A stretch of DNA of 64,000 nt from Fibrivirga algicola (lineage in GTDB: Bacteria; Bacteroidota; Bacteroidia; Cytophagales; Spirosomataceae). The position numbers and the translations under genes are program-made. The notes below the pieces were generated by a model. It searched no databases. It saw nothing but the letters and a program-made list of their open reading frames with translations, and was not told the DNA's origin. The stretch is taken from the NCBI RefSeq assembly GCF_011742925.1, contig NZ_WAEL01000001.1:558001-622000 (forward strand). The letters are read 5' to 3'. Shown one piece after another: positions 1 through 7,997 of this stretch (position 1 is the first letter of the stretch; each line of letters starts with the position of its first letter).

Positions 1-33
1 ATGAGACCCTATTTTTCGGATTTCTGATTGCTA

Positions 34-1062
34 TTAAAGACCAACAAAGCTAGCCCGTGCGCCACCCGCTGCGAAAATAGCCTGGCTACGAGTTTTCTGT
101 CCGTTCGAGAACATGTACATGCATTTGTCATCGGTGTAGTCCATGTAGTTCATGAACATATCGCCGTTGGTACCATTACCACAAGTAACGTGTGGGAAAG
201 AGGGGCAGCCGTAATTGGCCGTTTGCTGCGTTGGGGTGTCGGCAACCTGGTCGTTACCGCAGGTAGCATCGCCCCAGATGTGGCGCAGGTTAAGCCAGTG
301 GCCAACCTCGTGGGTAGCGGTGCGGCCTTTATCGTAGGGTGCACTGAAGTATCCTCCTGTTTTTACGATGTCGCTGCTGCCGAAGTACTGAGGCCCGATA
401 ACCACGCCATCTGTAGCTGAAGAGCCGCCGGGGAATTGCGCGTAACCCAGAATACCGCCGCCAATGTTGCAAACCCAGATGTTCAGCACCTTAGTTGGGG
501 TAGTTGGGTCAATGCCACCTTTCTTGCTGCTCTTCATGGCATCGCGAGTACCCCATGACGTTTTGCTCGTCTGTTTCCGAACGGTGTTTTGTAATGTGAA
601 CTGAATCTCCATGTCAGATGCCAGGCCTGAGAAAGCAGTTGGTACATTACTGATATCTGAGTTCGTTTTACGAAAGTCTGCGTTCAGCACAGCGATCTGT
701 GAGGCAACCTGCGCATCGCTGATGTTTTCCCTGGTTGTGTTGTATAGCACGTTTACAACCACAGGAATATTGATAACCGTTACTGCAGCATTTGCCGTAA
801 CATCACCGCTTTTACGGGCACCTTTAAGCTGAGCAAACCGCGCAGTATGTTTTTCAATTTCTTCCATTTTCTGAGCCAGACCGGGGTTCTCTTTGAGATT
901 CTCGGCCAGCACGTCCATACTGGCGCAGGCACGTGGCGATTCGCCCTGACGGGCATTTTGGTCACCGCCAGCAGGCAGTGTTGATTGACTAGCTGGATCG
1001 AAGCAGGATGAAACGGCACCAATCAGAGCCAAACAAATAATTGGAAGTGTAACTTTCCTCAT
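34..1062 (-). CDS. Secreted M43 (pappalysin-like) zinc metalloprotease, lipoprotein
   Basis: The protein has 342 residues. Its N-terminus is a lipoprotein signal with a VSSC lipobox (Cys20), so it is probably anchored in a membrane after signal peptidase II cleavage. The zinc site HEVGHWLNLRH lies at residues 251-261 (His251, Glu252, His255, His261). A Met-turn MNYMDY follows at 304-309, and several Cys nearby could form disulfides. This order is typical of MEROPS family M43 (PAPP-A/ulilysin-like), which cleaves proteins outside the cytoplasm. Residues 40-95 are charged and helical and may act as a propeptide. No T9SS sorting domain is present, unlike the other secreted proteases in the window. 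The gene stands alone, with about 140 bp between its start and the end of the ABC transporter operon. Family call is firm; substrate is unknown. Confidence 0.9.
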   Translation of the reverse strand: MRKVTLPIICLALIGAVSSCFDPASQSTLPAGGDQNARQGESPRACASMDVLAENLKENPGLAQKMEEIEKHTARFAQLKGARKSGDVTANAAVTVINIPVVVNVLYNTTRENISDAQVASQIAVLNADFRKTNSDISNVPTAFSGLASDMEIQFTLQNTVRKQTSKTSWGTRDAMKSSKKGGIDPTTPTKVLNIWVCNIGGGILGYAQFPGGSSATDGVVIGPQYFGSSDIVKTGGYFSAPYDKGRTATHEVGHWLNLRHIWGDATCGNDQVADTPTQQTANYGCPSFPHVTCGNGTNGDMFMNYMDYTDDKCMYMFSNGQKTRSQAIFAAGGARASFVGL

Positions 1063-1203
1063 ATGTTAAAGTTGGTTTTATAACTCAATATAGAGGAATA
1101 ATTTTGTTTAATTAACATATGAGGTTTAGGTACAAAAAATAATTTCTTACCCAGTAGTTAGTTGCTGCCGAGTAAGAAATGTAACAAAGTGAAAACCGGG
1201 ACT

Positions 1204-2055
1204 TTACACGTCTTCGATCGAAAACTCCTTCACAAGGAGACTTAGCAACCGGTCATGGGCCTCCATATACTCAGGTAAATGAACGATCGCCTTTTTGTGG
1301 CGGGGCCGGGGAAGGGCAATATCAACGATTTCACGGATGGTTGCTTCGGGGCCATCATTCATCACCACCACGCGATCAGCCAGGAAGATGGCCTCTTCAA
1401 TATCGTGCGTAACCATGACGATGGTCTTGTTCCGGTTGTCGAGGTTCCAGAGCTTGAGCAGTTCAATATGCATGGTTCCTTTCGTGAGTGCATCCAGCGC
1501 GCCGAAGGGCTCATCAAGCAATAGAATGCTGGGATTGATGGCGAAGGCGCGGGCAATGGCCGTGCGTTGCTTCATGCCGCCCGACAGGTGACCCGGCAGT
1601 TTGTCCTTATGCGTGAAGAGGTTTACCGCCTTCAGGTTATCCGTGACCAGCGCTTCCTTCTCCGTTTTTGAGAGGTCGGGTCGGCACGAATCTACGGCCT
1701 CGTACACATTGCGCCAGACTGTGAGCCAAGGTAGCAGCGAATAATTCTGGAACACAACACCCCGGTCGGGGCCAGGGCCGGTAACGAGCTTTTCATTAGC
1801 TAAGACGCGGCCGCCGGTTGGCTTCACCATGCCCGCTATGGCGTTTAAGATGGTTGATTTACCACAGCCCGAGTGGCCAATGATGCAGACAATCTCACCT
1901 TTACGCACACTCAGATTAATGCCTTTAACCGCTGTATAGGTACCGCCTTTAGTCGGAAACGAGATGCGCAGATCGCTAATCTCGATGCTGGTAGGCTGCA
2001 TGAGTTTATGGTACTCACTCGCCGAGTCGATCAGTGGAAGCGTGTTTGGAGTCAT
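1204..2055 (-). CDS. Nitrate-type ABC transporter ATP-binding protein (NrtD/SsuB-like)
   Basis: This 283-residue ABC ATPase carries all hallmark motifs: Walker A GHSGCGKST (60-68), Q-loop VVFQNYSLLPW (100-110), signature LSGGMKQR (157-164), Walker B ILLLDEP (177-183) and an H-loop in VTHDIEEA. The sequence after Walker B (FGALDALT) and the LLPWLTV segment are typical of the nitrate/sulfonate/taurine importer group. It is the last gene of a minus-strand operon with a permease and an NrtA-like binding protein, and should power import of the bound anion. An 80-bp gap with a hairpin separates it from the permease, so its expression may be tuned separately. Nitrate is inferred from the binding protein; bicarbonate or another small anion is the alternative. 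Confidence 0.9.
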   Translation of the reverse strand: MTPNTLPLIDSASEYHKLMQPTSIEISDLRISFPTKGGTYTAVKGINLSVRKGEIVCIIGHSGCGKSTILNAIAGMVKPTGGRVLANEKLVTGPGPDRGVVFQNYSLLPWLTVWRNVYEAVDSCRPDLSKTEKEALVTDNLKAVNLFTHKDKLPGHLSGGMKQRTAIARAFAINPSILLLDEPFGALDALTKGTMHIELLKLWNLDNRNKTIVMVTHDIEEAIFLADRVVVMNDGPEATIREIVDIALPRPRHKKAIVHLPEYMEAHDRLLSLLVKEFSIEDV

Positions 2056-2070
2056 GTTGGGGAGTGACGT

Positions 2071-2128
2071 TTAATGTTTGGGGTTTGCTGTTTGACCGCC
2101 CCGGCGAACCGCAAACACCAAACATTAA
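2071..2128 (-). terminator. Intercistronic hairpin between permease and ATPase genes
   Basis: Arms 2071-2088 and 2111-2128 pair over 18 positions with one G-T wobble and a 22-nt loop. It sits inside the operon and lacks a clear U-run, so it could be a processing site or partial attenuator rather than a full terminator. The arm core CAAACACCAAAC recurs in the hairpin at 62323-62392. Confidence 0.5.
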
Positions 2129-2134
2129 GCTCAT

Positions 2135-2911
2135 TTAAGCGTAGGTAAATCGTTTTTGCAATGCGTTGAAGAATTTGTCGAATAGCAGACCGACGGCTCC
2201 GATGATGAGAATGGCCGACAGGATTTTCTCAAGGCTGAGGGCATTCCAGCTATCCCAGACGAAAAAGCCGATTCCCATACCTCCCGACAGCATTTCGCCC
2301 GCCACAATCACCATCCAGGCCACCCCGATGCTCAGACGTAAACCGGTAATGATGTGTGGTAGCGCATAGGGGAGCACCACTTTTGATACGTATTTCCAGG
2401 CCGTAAAGCCAAACACTTTGGCTACGTTGCGGTGATCGGTCGGGATGGTCGACACGCCGAAGGCGGTGTTAATTAGTGTTGGCCACAGGCTGGTTATCGC
2501 AATAATGAACACCGTGGCACCGTCCGACGCTTTGAAGGCGAGCAAACCCAGCGGAAACCAGGCCAACGGCGACACGGGGCGGAGTACCTGCACCAGTGGG
2601 TTTAGGAGGTTCATGCTGATGCGGTTGCTGCCCATCAAGAGACCCAGCGGTATGGCAATGAGGCTGCCGAGTGCAAAGCCGGTCATTACCCGCTTGATCG
2701 AGCTCCACAGCTGAATACCTATGCCTTTATCATTTGGACCATAGTCGTAGAACGGATCAGAAAGCATCTCGCTGAATACGGTCCAGGTCATGCCCGGCGT
2801 TGGAATTTCGTTGTTCGTCAGCAGCGACACGGCCGACCACATGCCCAGTAGCAACGCCATACTTCCGAGGAAATAGAGGACTGGGGAAATTTTTTCGAAG
2901 ATGTTGTTCAT
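2135..2911 (-). CDS. Nitrate-type ABC transporter permease (NrtB-like)
   Basis: The protein has 258 residues and about six predicted membrane helices, starting with a hydrophobic segment at residues 10-32. It belongs to the BPD_transp_1 family. The cytoplasmic EAA-type coupling loop is visible near residues 200-215 (VAGEMLSGGMGIGFFVW), a sequence characteristic of nitrate/sulfonate/taurine permeases. It should form the inner-membrane channel, probably as a homodimer, with the ATPase encoded downstream and the binding protein encoded upstream. The gap to the binding-protein gene is 56 bp and holds a GC-rich hairpin. Length matches the family. Only one permease gene is present, as is usual for this transporter class. 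Confidence 0.9.
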   Translation of the reverse strand: MNNIFEKISPVLYFLGSMALLLGMWSAVSLLTNNEIPTPGMTWTVFSEMLSDPFYDYGPNDKGIGIQLWSSIKRVMTGFALGSLIAIPLGLLMGSNRISMNLLNPLVQVLRPVSPLAWFPLGLLAFKASDGATVFIIAITSLWPTLINTAFGVSTIPTDHRNVAKVFGFTAWKYVSKVVLPYALPHIITGLRLSIGVAWMVIVAGEMLSGGMGIGFFVWDSWNALSLEKILSAILIIGAVGLLFDKFFNALQKRFTYA

Positions 2912-2926
2912 GGTAACCAGGAGTTT

Positions 2927-2960
2927 GGCCTAGCCCCCTTTGAAGATTGGGGGCTAGGCC
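2927..2960 (-). terminator. GC-rich intercistronic hairpin
   Basis: A perfect 12-bp stem (2927-2938 with 2949-2960) closes a 10-nt loop between the NrtA-like and NrtB-like genes. No strong U-run follows. It may set mRNA stability so that binding protein is made in excess of the membrane subunits (inference). Confidence 0.5.
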
Positions 2961-2967
2961 ACGAAAC

Positions 2968-4173
2968 CTACTTTTTAGTACCTGATAAATAAGCGGTGAT
3001 GTTGGCGGGATCGAACGGCACGTCGTAGGTAGTTTTAAACGACTTCATATCGTCGGTGGCCACAGGTACGTTCATACTTTTAGCTACTTCGGCGTAGAGA
3101 TCGTCCAGAACTAGTTTTTCGGCGATGCCTTTATAATCCGGGGCCGACTTGAGGTAACCAAATCGTACGTACTGCGCCAGAAACCACATGCCATGTGCTT
3201 TGCGGGGAGTGTTTACAAAGCCCTTGTTGTAGAAGGTCATGTAATCGTCCTTATATTTCTGAACGCCCAGGTCGCAGCCCAGATCATTGGAACCGAGCAA
3301 GCGTGCTTCAATGACCTGAACGGGCGCGTTTACGTAGTAGGGTTTAGATAGCCACTGCGCTGCTTTTTTGCGGTTGCCCATGTTGTCGAGCCATTGGCAG
3401 GCTTCCAGAATGGCTTTCATTACCTTCTTCAGATCTTCTTTCTTCGTGTTGGCAAAGGCCGAATTGACCACCAGTGCCTTTTCAGGATGGTGTTTCCAGA
3501 TGTCCTGACTGGCAATTTCTGTGAACCCGATATTCTGCGTAGCCGCCACGCCATTCCAGGGTTCGCCCACGCAAAAGCCTTCCATATTGTCGACGCGCAT
3601 GTTGGCAACCATCTGCGGCGGCGGAATCGTGATGATACCTACCGATTTCTGATTGACACCTGCTGCCGCCAGCCAGTTGCGGAGCCAGATATCATGTGTG
3701 CCACCGGGGAAGGTCATGGCAAAAGTTACCTCTTTGCGGGCCTGCACCTGCTTAACTGCCCCCGCCACGTGGCTCAGGTCTTTGAAGCCGACCATGCCGC
3801 AGAAATCTTTCGATAAGGTGATGGCTTGTCCGTTGTTGTTCAGCACCATAGCGATCTTCATCTCTGATCCCGCCTTGCCACCAATGCCAGTATACACCGA
3901 GAAAGGCATGCTAAAAAGACAGTGGGCGCCTTCCAGTTCGCCGTTCAGGACTTTGTCGCGAATGTTGGCCCACGACGCCTCTTTGGATAGTTCGACGTTA
4001 ACGCCGTGCTTTTCGAACAGGCCCAGCTCTTTGGCGACCACCAGCGGGGCGCAGTCAGTGAGGGGAATGAAGCCTAGTTTGATGGGTTCGGCGGCTGAGC
4101 GAAGAGCAAGCGTTGCCCAGACCGTGCCGCCCAGCACAAGGGCTGGCAGCAGGCTGCGAAAAAATGAGTTCAT
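2968..4173 (-). CDS. Nitrate-type ABC substrate-binding protein (NrtA/CmpA family)
   Basis: This 401-residue protein begins with a signal peptide (residues 1-28, ending ...SAAEP) and no lipobox Cys. The mature start IKLGFIPLTDCAPLVVAKE and the stretch KEASWANIRDKV are hallmark NrtA/CmpA sequence. It should bind nitrate or a similar oxyanion in the periplasm and pass it to the permease encoded next. In cyanobacterial NrtA the protein is a lipoprotein; here it appears soluble or held by an uncleaved signal anchor. It lies 89 bp downstream of the outer-membrane porin gene and upstream of the permease gene. No nitrate or nitrite reductase is present in this window, so the reduction step must be encoded elsewhere or the substrate differs. 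Confidence 0.88.
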   Translation of the reverse strand: MNSFFRSLLPALVLGGTVWATLALRSAAEPIKLGFIPLTDCAPLVVAKELGLFEKHGVNVELSKEASWANIRDKVLNGELEGAHCLFSMPFSVYTGIGGKAGSEMKIAMVLNNNGQAITLSKDFCGMVGFKDLSHVAGAVKQVQARKEVTFAMTFPGGTHDIWLRNWLAAAGVNQKSVGIITIPPPQMVANMRVDNMEGFCVGEPWNGVAATQNIGFTEIASQDIWKHHPEKALVVNSAFANTKKEDLKKVMKAILEACQWLDNMGNRKKAAQWLSKPYYVNAPVQVIEARLLGSNDLGCDLGVQKYKDDYMTFYNKGFVNTPRKAHGMWFLAQYVRFGYLKSAPDYKGIAEKLVLDDLYAEVAKSMNVPVATDDMKSFKTTYDVPFDPANITAYLSGTKK

Positions 4174-4262
4174 GATAGATGATTGGAGAAAGTCGACAAC
4201 TAACCTGCTCGGGCAGGTATCTGGTTGGTTGTTCGAACGGCTGTCGACTGGGTAGACCTGAG

Positions 4263-5804
4263 TTACTGTTTGATCGCTACGGGTTTGGCGTAGAGAAAAT
4301 CCGGGCGGATGTTGATCATGAGGTACACCCAGTTGGCTTCATGCTGGGCTTTGTCCATGGTATTCCGCTTCACGTATTCGAGGCTGTTGGTGGCCGACAG
4401 GTGGCTGTAGCCCAGTTCAAGACTGGTAAACTTGTTGAGGTTGTAGGTTACGATCAAATCCAGTTCCTGCCCGAGTTGGCTGGGTAGTACCCCTCCGGTA
4501 GCATCCAGGCCATTTTTGGTGGGTGCGGCCAGCGCGAAGTTGTGCAGATCGGCGGTTACAAACAGATTGGGATTTGCTACGTATTTCAACTTCAGAAAAC
4601 CGTTTGCCAACCCACCAACTGGTGACCCTGTGCCAACATAGAAGTAATCCATGTAGCCCCAGTGCTTATGCGGTGTGCCGTAGAGCGGATCGAAGCGGTT
4701 GTTTTTGCCGCTGGGGGCTACTGAATTATTCCCCGAGAGCACTTCGTAACCCGGTCCAAACGATAGACGACCGCGCTGCAACATTAAGTTACCGCCGTAG
4801 TAGTAAGCGTCGATAGCTGTTCCGGTTGGGTCGTTGCCGGTTTGTTGGTAGCCAAATGCCTGCCAGGCCAGCTTGCCAACCCGCGACGAGGCGTTTCCGA
4901 TCAGGCCTGTAAGCATGGCACCGTAAGTAAACCGGCTGTTGGTGCCCTCTACGTCATACCGCCGTCCGTACACCACGCCCGTTGCCGATGCCCCCAGCGA
5001 GTCGGGACGGTACCTGGCGAAATCATCTTTCAGACCCAGCAGCGACAGCTTTGTTTGGCCAAACTTGCGGCTCAGATACAAAAACTGCATGGACTTAAAC
5101 TGCTGCGTTTGCCCATTGGTACTGGCTGCATTGGCGAGGATCGGCGCGCCGCCTTTCCCGTTTGTGGGCAAAAAGCCACCGGGAACCGCTACCAGATTAC
5201 CTTTGGAGTTGGCTATGTAAGTGGGCGCATTGCCCGGCGTGTAGAACGTACCTGCCGTACCGAAGGCATCAGTGTTCTGGTTGAAGGCCAGCCCCAGGTC
5301 AATCTGCCAGCCCCGCTTCATGCCTTTGAACAGCAGCGCGTCGAAGCGGCGACCCTGTTGCAGCCAGTCGAGGTTACCCAACAGGCGCACATCGTCGTAC
5401 ACGAATTCCTGACGGCCAATCTTCATTGCCAGGTTGTCGAACGCTTTGAACTTCAGCGTGGTATCGGCACTGTTAGCCAGTACAACCTCAGCCCAGGCTT
5501 CGTGCAGGAACAACTTATTCCCATCGGTTGCCGTGATGGACGAGGCATCTTGCCCCCAGACCCGAACATCGCGCAGGCTGGCCCCAAACGTAAGCCGATC
5601 CCATTTGTACCCGAAGGTAAGGCCTGTGCGCTGCGACGTAAACGCGGCAGCAGGAGTGCCAACCGCATTAAGGGTACCAAGGCCGTCCCGAATCTCCGTA
5701 CGGGTACGTAATTGCCCTACCAGCGTCATTTGTGCTTTTGCAGATCCAGTAAGAAGGAGTCCTGCAAAAACAAGCCGCCACTTGTTTTTGTAGACACTGT
5801 ACAT
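4263..5804 (-). CDS. Alginate-export-type outer-membrane porin, first gene of nitrate-type operon
   Basis: The protein has 513 residues with a signal peptide (cleaved near AKAQ, residue 25). The body shows alternating beta-strand character with many aromatic girdle residues. Segments such as QLRTRTEIRDG near the N-terminus and LKAFDNLAMKIGRQEFVYDD match the Alginate_exp (AlgE-like) porin family. Despite the family name, members in Bacteroidota often sit next to NrtA-type transporters, which suggests a general anion or solute porin. Here it is the promoter-proximal gene of an operon with binding protein, permease and ATPase, and likely supplies the outer-membrane pore for the same substrate. 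The family call is good; the nitrate link comes only from context. Confidence 0.82.
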   Translation of the reverse strand: MYSVYKNKWRLVFAGLLLTGSAKAQMTLVGQLRTRTEIRDGLGTLNAVGTPAAAFTSQRTGLTFGYKWDRLTFGASLRDVRVWGQDASSITATDGNKLFLHEAWAEVVLANSADTTLKFKAFDNLAMKIGRQEFVYDDVRLLGNLDWLQQGRRFDALLFKGMKRGWQIDLGLAFNQNTDAFGTAGTFYTPGNAPTYIANSKGNLVAVPGGFLPTNGKGGAPILANAASTNGQTQQFKSMQFLYLSRKFGQTKLSLLGLKDDFARYRPDSLGASATGVVYGRRYDVEGTNSRFTYGAMLTGLIGNASSRVGKLAWQAFGYQQTGNDPTGTAIDAYYYGGNLMLQRGRLSFGPGYEVLSGNNSVAPSGKNNRFDPLYGTPHKHWGYMDYFYVGTGSPVGGLANGFLKLKYVANPNLFVTADLHNFALAAPTKNGLDATGGVLPSQLGQELDLIVTYNLNKFTSLELGYSHLSATNSLEYVKRNTMDKAQHEANWVYLMINIRPDFLYAKPVAIKQ

Positions 5805-6097
5805 TGAGGTATTTGATTCGTTAAAAGGTGGAACTGAATATGGTCAATACCCTACCGGCCAGTAGTATTACTTAATACTTATCACTCATCAAATGTGCAG
5901 GATATTACTTATGTTTCAAACCTATTTTTCCAAATATTATTCTTTTTAAGTAAAATTCTTCAAAATTTTAAACCTCTATTTGCTCATAATGCAATTTTTA
6001 GTCAATATCTGGTTAAATTTTAATGTTCTCATTTCAGGCAAAAAGAAAGCCCGATAGCAGGGCTACCGGGCTTTTGTATGCTTTAGATGGCTATGTG
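5805..6097. other. AT-rich intergenic region holding the nitrate-type operon promoter
   Basis: No gene is seen in these 293 bp. The stretch 5870-6030 is clearly richer in A and T than its surroundings and lies just upstream of the porin start, so the operon promoter and any nitrogen-responsive site should be here. I could not pick one convincing promoter match. The left-facing PhzF-like operon ends at its far side with a terminator. Confidence 0.5.
6046..6074 (-). terminator. Rho-independent terminator of the PhzF-like operon
   Basis: Stem AAAGCCCG / CGGGCTTT (6046-6053 with 6067-6074). On the minus strand it is followed by a T-rich run (TTTCTTTTT), just downstream of the PhzF-like stop codon. 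Confidence 0.8.
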
Positions 6098-6922
6098 CTA
6101 CCGAATTGCCAGTTCGCCTTTCAGGTATAACTGCACTTGTCCTGCAATATCGACCCGGTTGAGCTCAGTATTGAGTTTACAACGTAAATAGCCTCCACGG
6201 GCCGAAATTTGCCTGGCCGTTAGCGTATTTTTACTCAATTTTTCAGCCCAGTAGGGGATTAGTGTTGTGTGTGCGGAGCCAGTGACGGGATCTTCGTCGA
6301 CGCCAGATTGGGGGGCAAAAAAGCGCGAGACAAAATCGACATCAACGCCCGGAGCGGTAACAATGATGCCACGGGCTGGCACGGTCGTTAATTCACGAAA
6401 ATCAGGCACTAGTGAGTCAATGTCTGCCTGGCTGGCATAAACGACCATAAAATCGCTCTTGCCCTTGTGGATCTCCAGTGGTTTGGCACCGACAAGCCCG
6501 GTCAGTAGGGCGGGTGGCTGCACAGCCGCTTTGGCGAGCGTGTCGGCCGGGAAATCAAGCACCAGCCAGCCATCTGCTTCGCGGCAAACGGTGAGGGGCC
6601 CAGACCGTGAATCGAGGATGATTCTAGAATCGGTCGGCTTCTCTTCCAGAAAAAAGATAACGTACCCGGTGGCTAGTGTGGCATGCCCGCAAAGATCGAC
6701 CTCGACCGTAGGCGTGAACCACCGAATATGGTAACCGGTCTCGGTGCGAATATAGAAAGCTGTTTCGGCCAGGTTGTTCTCGGCGGCAATGGACTGCATT
6801 TGGGCGTCCGGCAGCCACTCATTCTGATCGGTCAGAGGTACTACGGCCGCCGGGTTGCCCGTAAACAACTGATCAGTGAAGGCATCTAGCTGGTAGATTC
6901 TGAGGGTAGGAGGAAGTGTCAT
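6098..6922 (-). CDS. PhzF family isomerase/epimerase-like protein
   Basis: The protein has 274 residues with the double diaminopimelate-epimerase-like fold of PhzF proteins. Visible motifs are NLAETAF with the putative catalytic Glu53, DLCGHAT (76-82) and DEDPVTGSAH (209-218), all conserved in the family. PhzF isomerises trans-2,3-dihydro-3-hydroxyanthranilate in phenazine makers, but most family members elsewhere have unknown substrates. No other phenazine gene is near, so a phenazine role is not supported. Its ATG overlaps the stop of the upstream lipoprotein gene by 4 bp, which indicates translational coupling. It is the last gene of a three-gene operon and ends at a clear terminator. Confidence 0.9.
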   Translation of the reverse strand: MTLPPTLRIYQLDAFTDQLFTGNPAAVVPLTDQNEWLPDAQMQSIAAENNLAETAFYIRTETGYHIRWFTPTVEVDLCGHATLATGYVIFFLEEKPTDSRIILDSRSGPLTVCREADGWLVLDFPADTLAKAAVQPPALLTGLVGAKPLEIHKGKSDFMVVYASQADIDSLVPDFRELTTVPARGIIVTAPGVDVDFVSRFFAPQSGVDEDPVTGSAHTTLIPYWAEKLSKNTLTARQISARGGYLRCKLNTELNRVDIAGQVQLYLKGELAIR

Positions 6923-7668
6923 TTGAAAGAAATAGTCAGGTTTTGTACAGTAGGATTCAATTGATGCATGGCAGGCATAGCCGACGAGAATTCTCGGTCG
7001 CCCATCACAGATTCATACAGTTTTTTCTCGTCGCCGGTCATCGACTCGGGGAGGCCGAAGCCGATACCGATAAACGTTCGGCCGTCTTTCTCAGCCAGTG
7101 AGCCACCTTTCCAGTCTGTCGACAGTCCTCCGTAGTCCCAGTCGAAGCCATAAAGGGTAAAAGCGCGTCCGTTCAGCTTCTCTATATGCCGCAACGAACT
7201 TCCCAACTTAATGCCTGTGTTGGTCTGCCACTGCGAAACAGGGCCGGCAGCACCAGGCATCAGCTTAGCGTCCTGGTCATAGGCGGGCCGAATCAATACC
7301 GACTCGGGCCGGGCAACGTGGCGTTTATCAACCCAGAGGATCTGAGCCTGGTCGGCGGTATTTTTGAACAAGGTGGTGCCAATTTCGTATGTACCTTCGG
7401 CTACATAGATGGTATCGCGAACCACGTTTTTGGCTCCCAACAACGCAATCAGACTGGCCTCGGTAGCATTGGCTTTTACTGGTCCTACCTGCTTGCCCGG
7501 AATGATCAGGAAGGCAGTGGATGATTGCACTGCTGTTTTTGTGGCCGACTGGATGATCGATGCTTCACTGACCAGTGAATCTGCTGATGGTTGGTCGCTA
7601 TCGGGCTGCCGTTGCTGGCAGGCGGTGACCACAATCAGAAGAACAACGGGGAGGTGGCACCGTTTCAT
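6919..7668 (-). CDS. Hypothetical lipoprotein
   Basis: This 249-residue protein has a lipoprotein signal with lipobox VTAC (Cys17), followed by a Gln/Ser/Asp-rich linker to about residue 50. The rest is a globular domain with GKQVGPVKANATEASLIALLG near residues 57-77, which resembles the start of a repeated small alpha/beta unit. I do not recognise the family. It overlaps both neighbours by 4 bp (YCII-like gene upstream, PhzF-like gene downstream), so the three are translated together. It probably sits on the periplasmic side of a membrane. No enzymatic motif stands out. Confidence 0.75.
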   Translation of the reverse strand: MKRCHLPVVLLIVVTACQQRQPDSDQPSADSLVSEASIIQSATKTAVQSSTAFLIIPGKQVGPVKANATEASLIALLGAKNVVRDTIYVAEGTYEIGTTLFKNTADQAQILWVDKRHVARPESVLIRPAYDQDAKLMPGAAGPVSQWQTNTGIKLGSSLRHIEKLNGRAFTLYGFDWDYGGLSTDWKGGSLAEKDGRTFIGIGFGLPESMTGDEKKLYESVMGDREFSSAMPAMHQLNPTVQNLTISFK

Positions 7669-7952
7669 ACGTCAGCCTGACGAAATGGCTTGATATCGAT
7701 CCGTTCCCAGACCTTATGCTGCACGTAGGGCTCCCAGGCTAGCCAGGCTTGCAACTCGGTGTCGTCGGCAAAATCAAGAAGCATCATTGACCCAATCATG
7801 CGGCCGTCGGGATCGAGTAGCGCTCCGCCGACGATAAAGTGGCCTTCGGCTTTCAGGCGGCGAGCCCCCTCAAAGTGGTTTGGGCGAACGGCCATGCGCC
7901 GGTCAAGCGCATCGGGATCAGTGCCATCGTAGGCATGAACAACATACAGCAC
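7665..7952 (-). CDS. YCII-like domain protein
   Basis: This small protein (about 95 residues from the GTG at 7950-7952) has the ferredoxin-like YCII fold. The start LYVVHAYDGTDPDALDRR, the segment HFEGARRLKAEGHF and the ending PYVQHKVWERIDIKPF fit the family. YCII proteins have a conserved His/Asp pair thought to be catalytic, but few have known reactions. An in-frame TTG at 7986-7988 would add 12 residues; I prefer the GTG because family members usually begin at the LYVV strand. It is the first gene of the operon with the lipoprotein and the PhzF-like gene, overlapping the former by 4 bp. Confidence 0.82.
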   Translation of the reverse strand: MLYVVHAYDGTDPDALDRRMAVRPNHFEGARRLKAEGHFIVGGALLDPDGRMIGSMMLLDFADDTELQAWLAWEPYVQHKVWERIDIKPFRQADV

Positions 7953-7997
7953 AGTATAAGGTGGTTTAGGCGAGTTGCAAGATACCAAAATAGCGGA

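Noticed and set aside
4842-5711. 289-codon open frame antisense to the porin gene
   Set aside because: It lies wholly inside the porin gene, has no family signature and shows the composition expected of an antisense shadow in GC-rich coding DNA.
6098-6922. Phenazine biosynthesis
   Set aside because: Only a PhzF-like protein is present. No other phenazine gene is nearby and most PhzF-family members have other or unknown roles.
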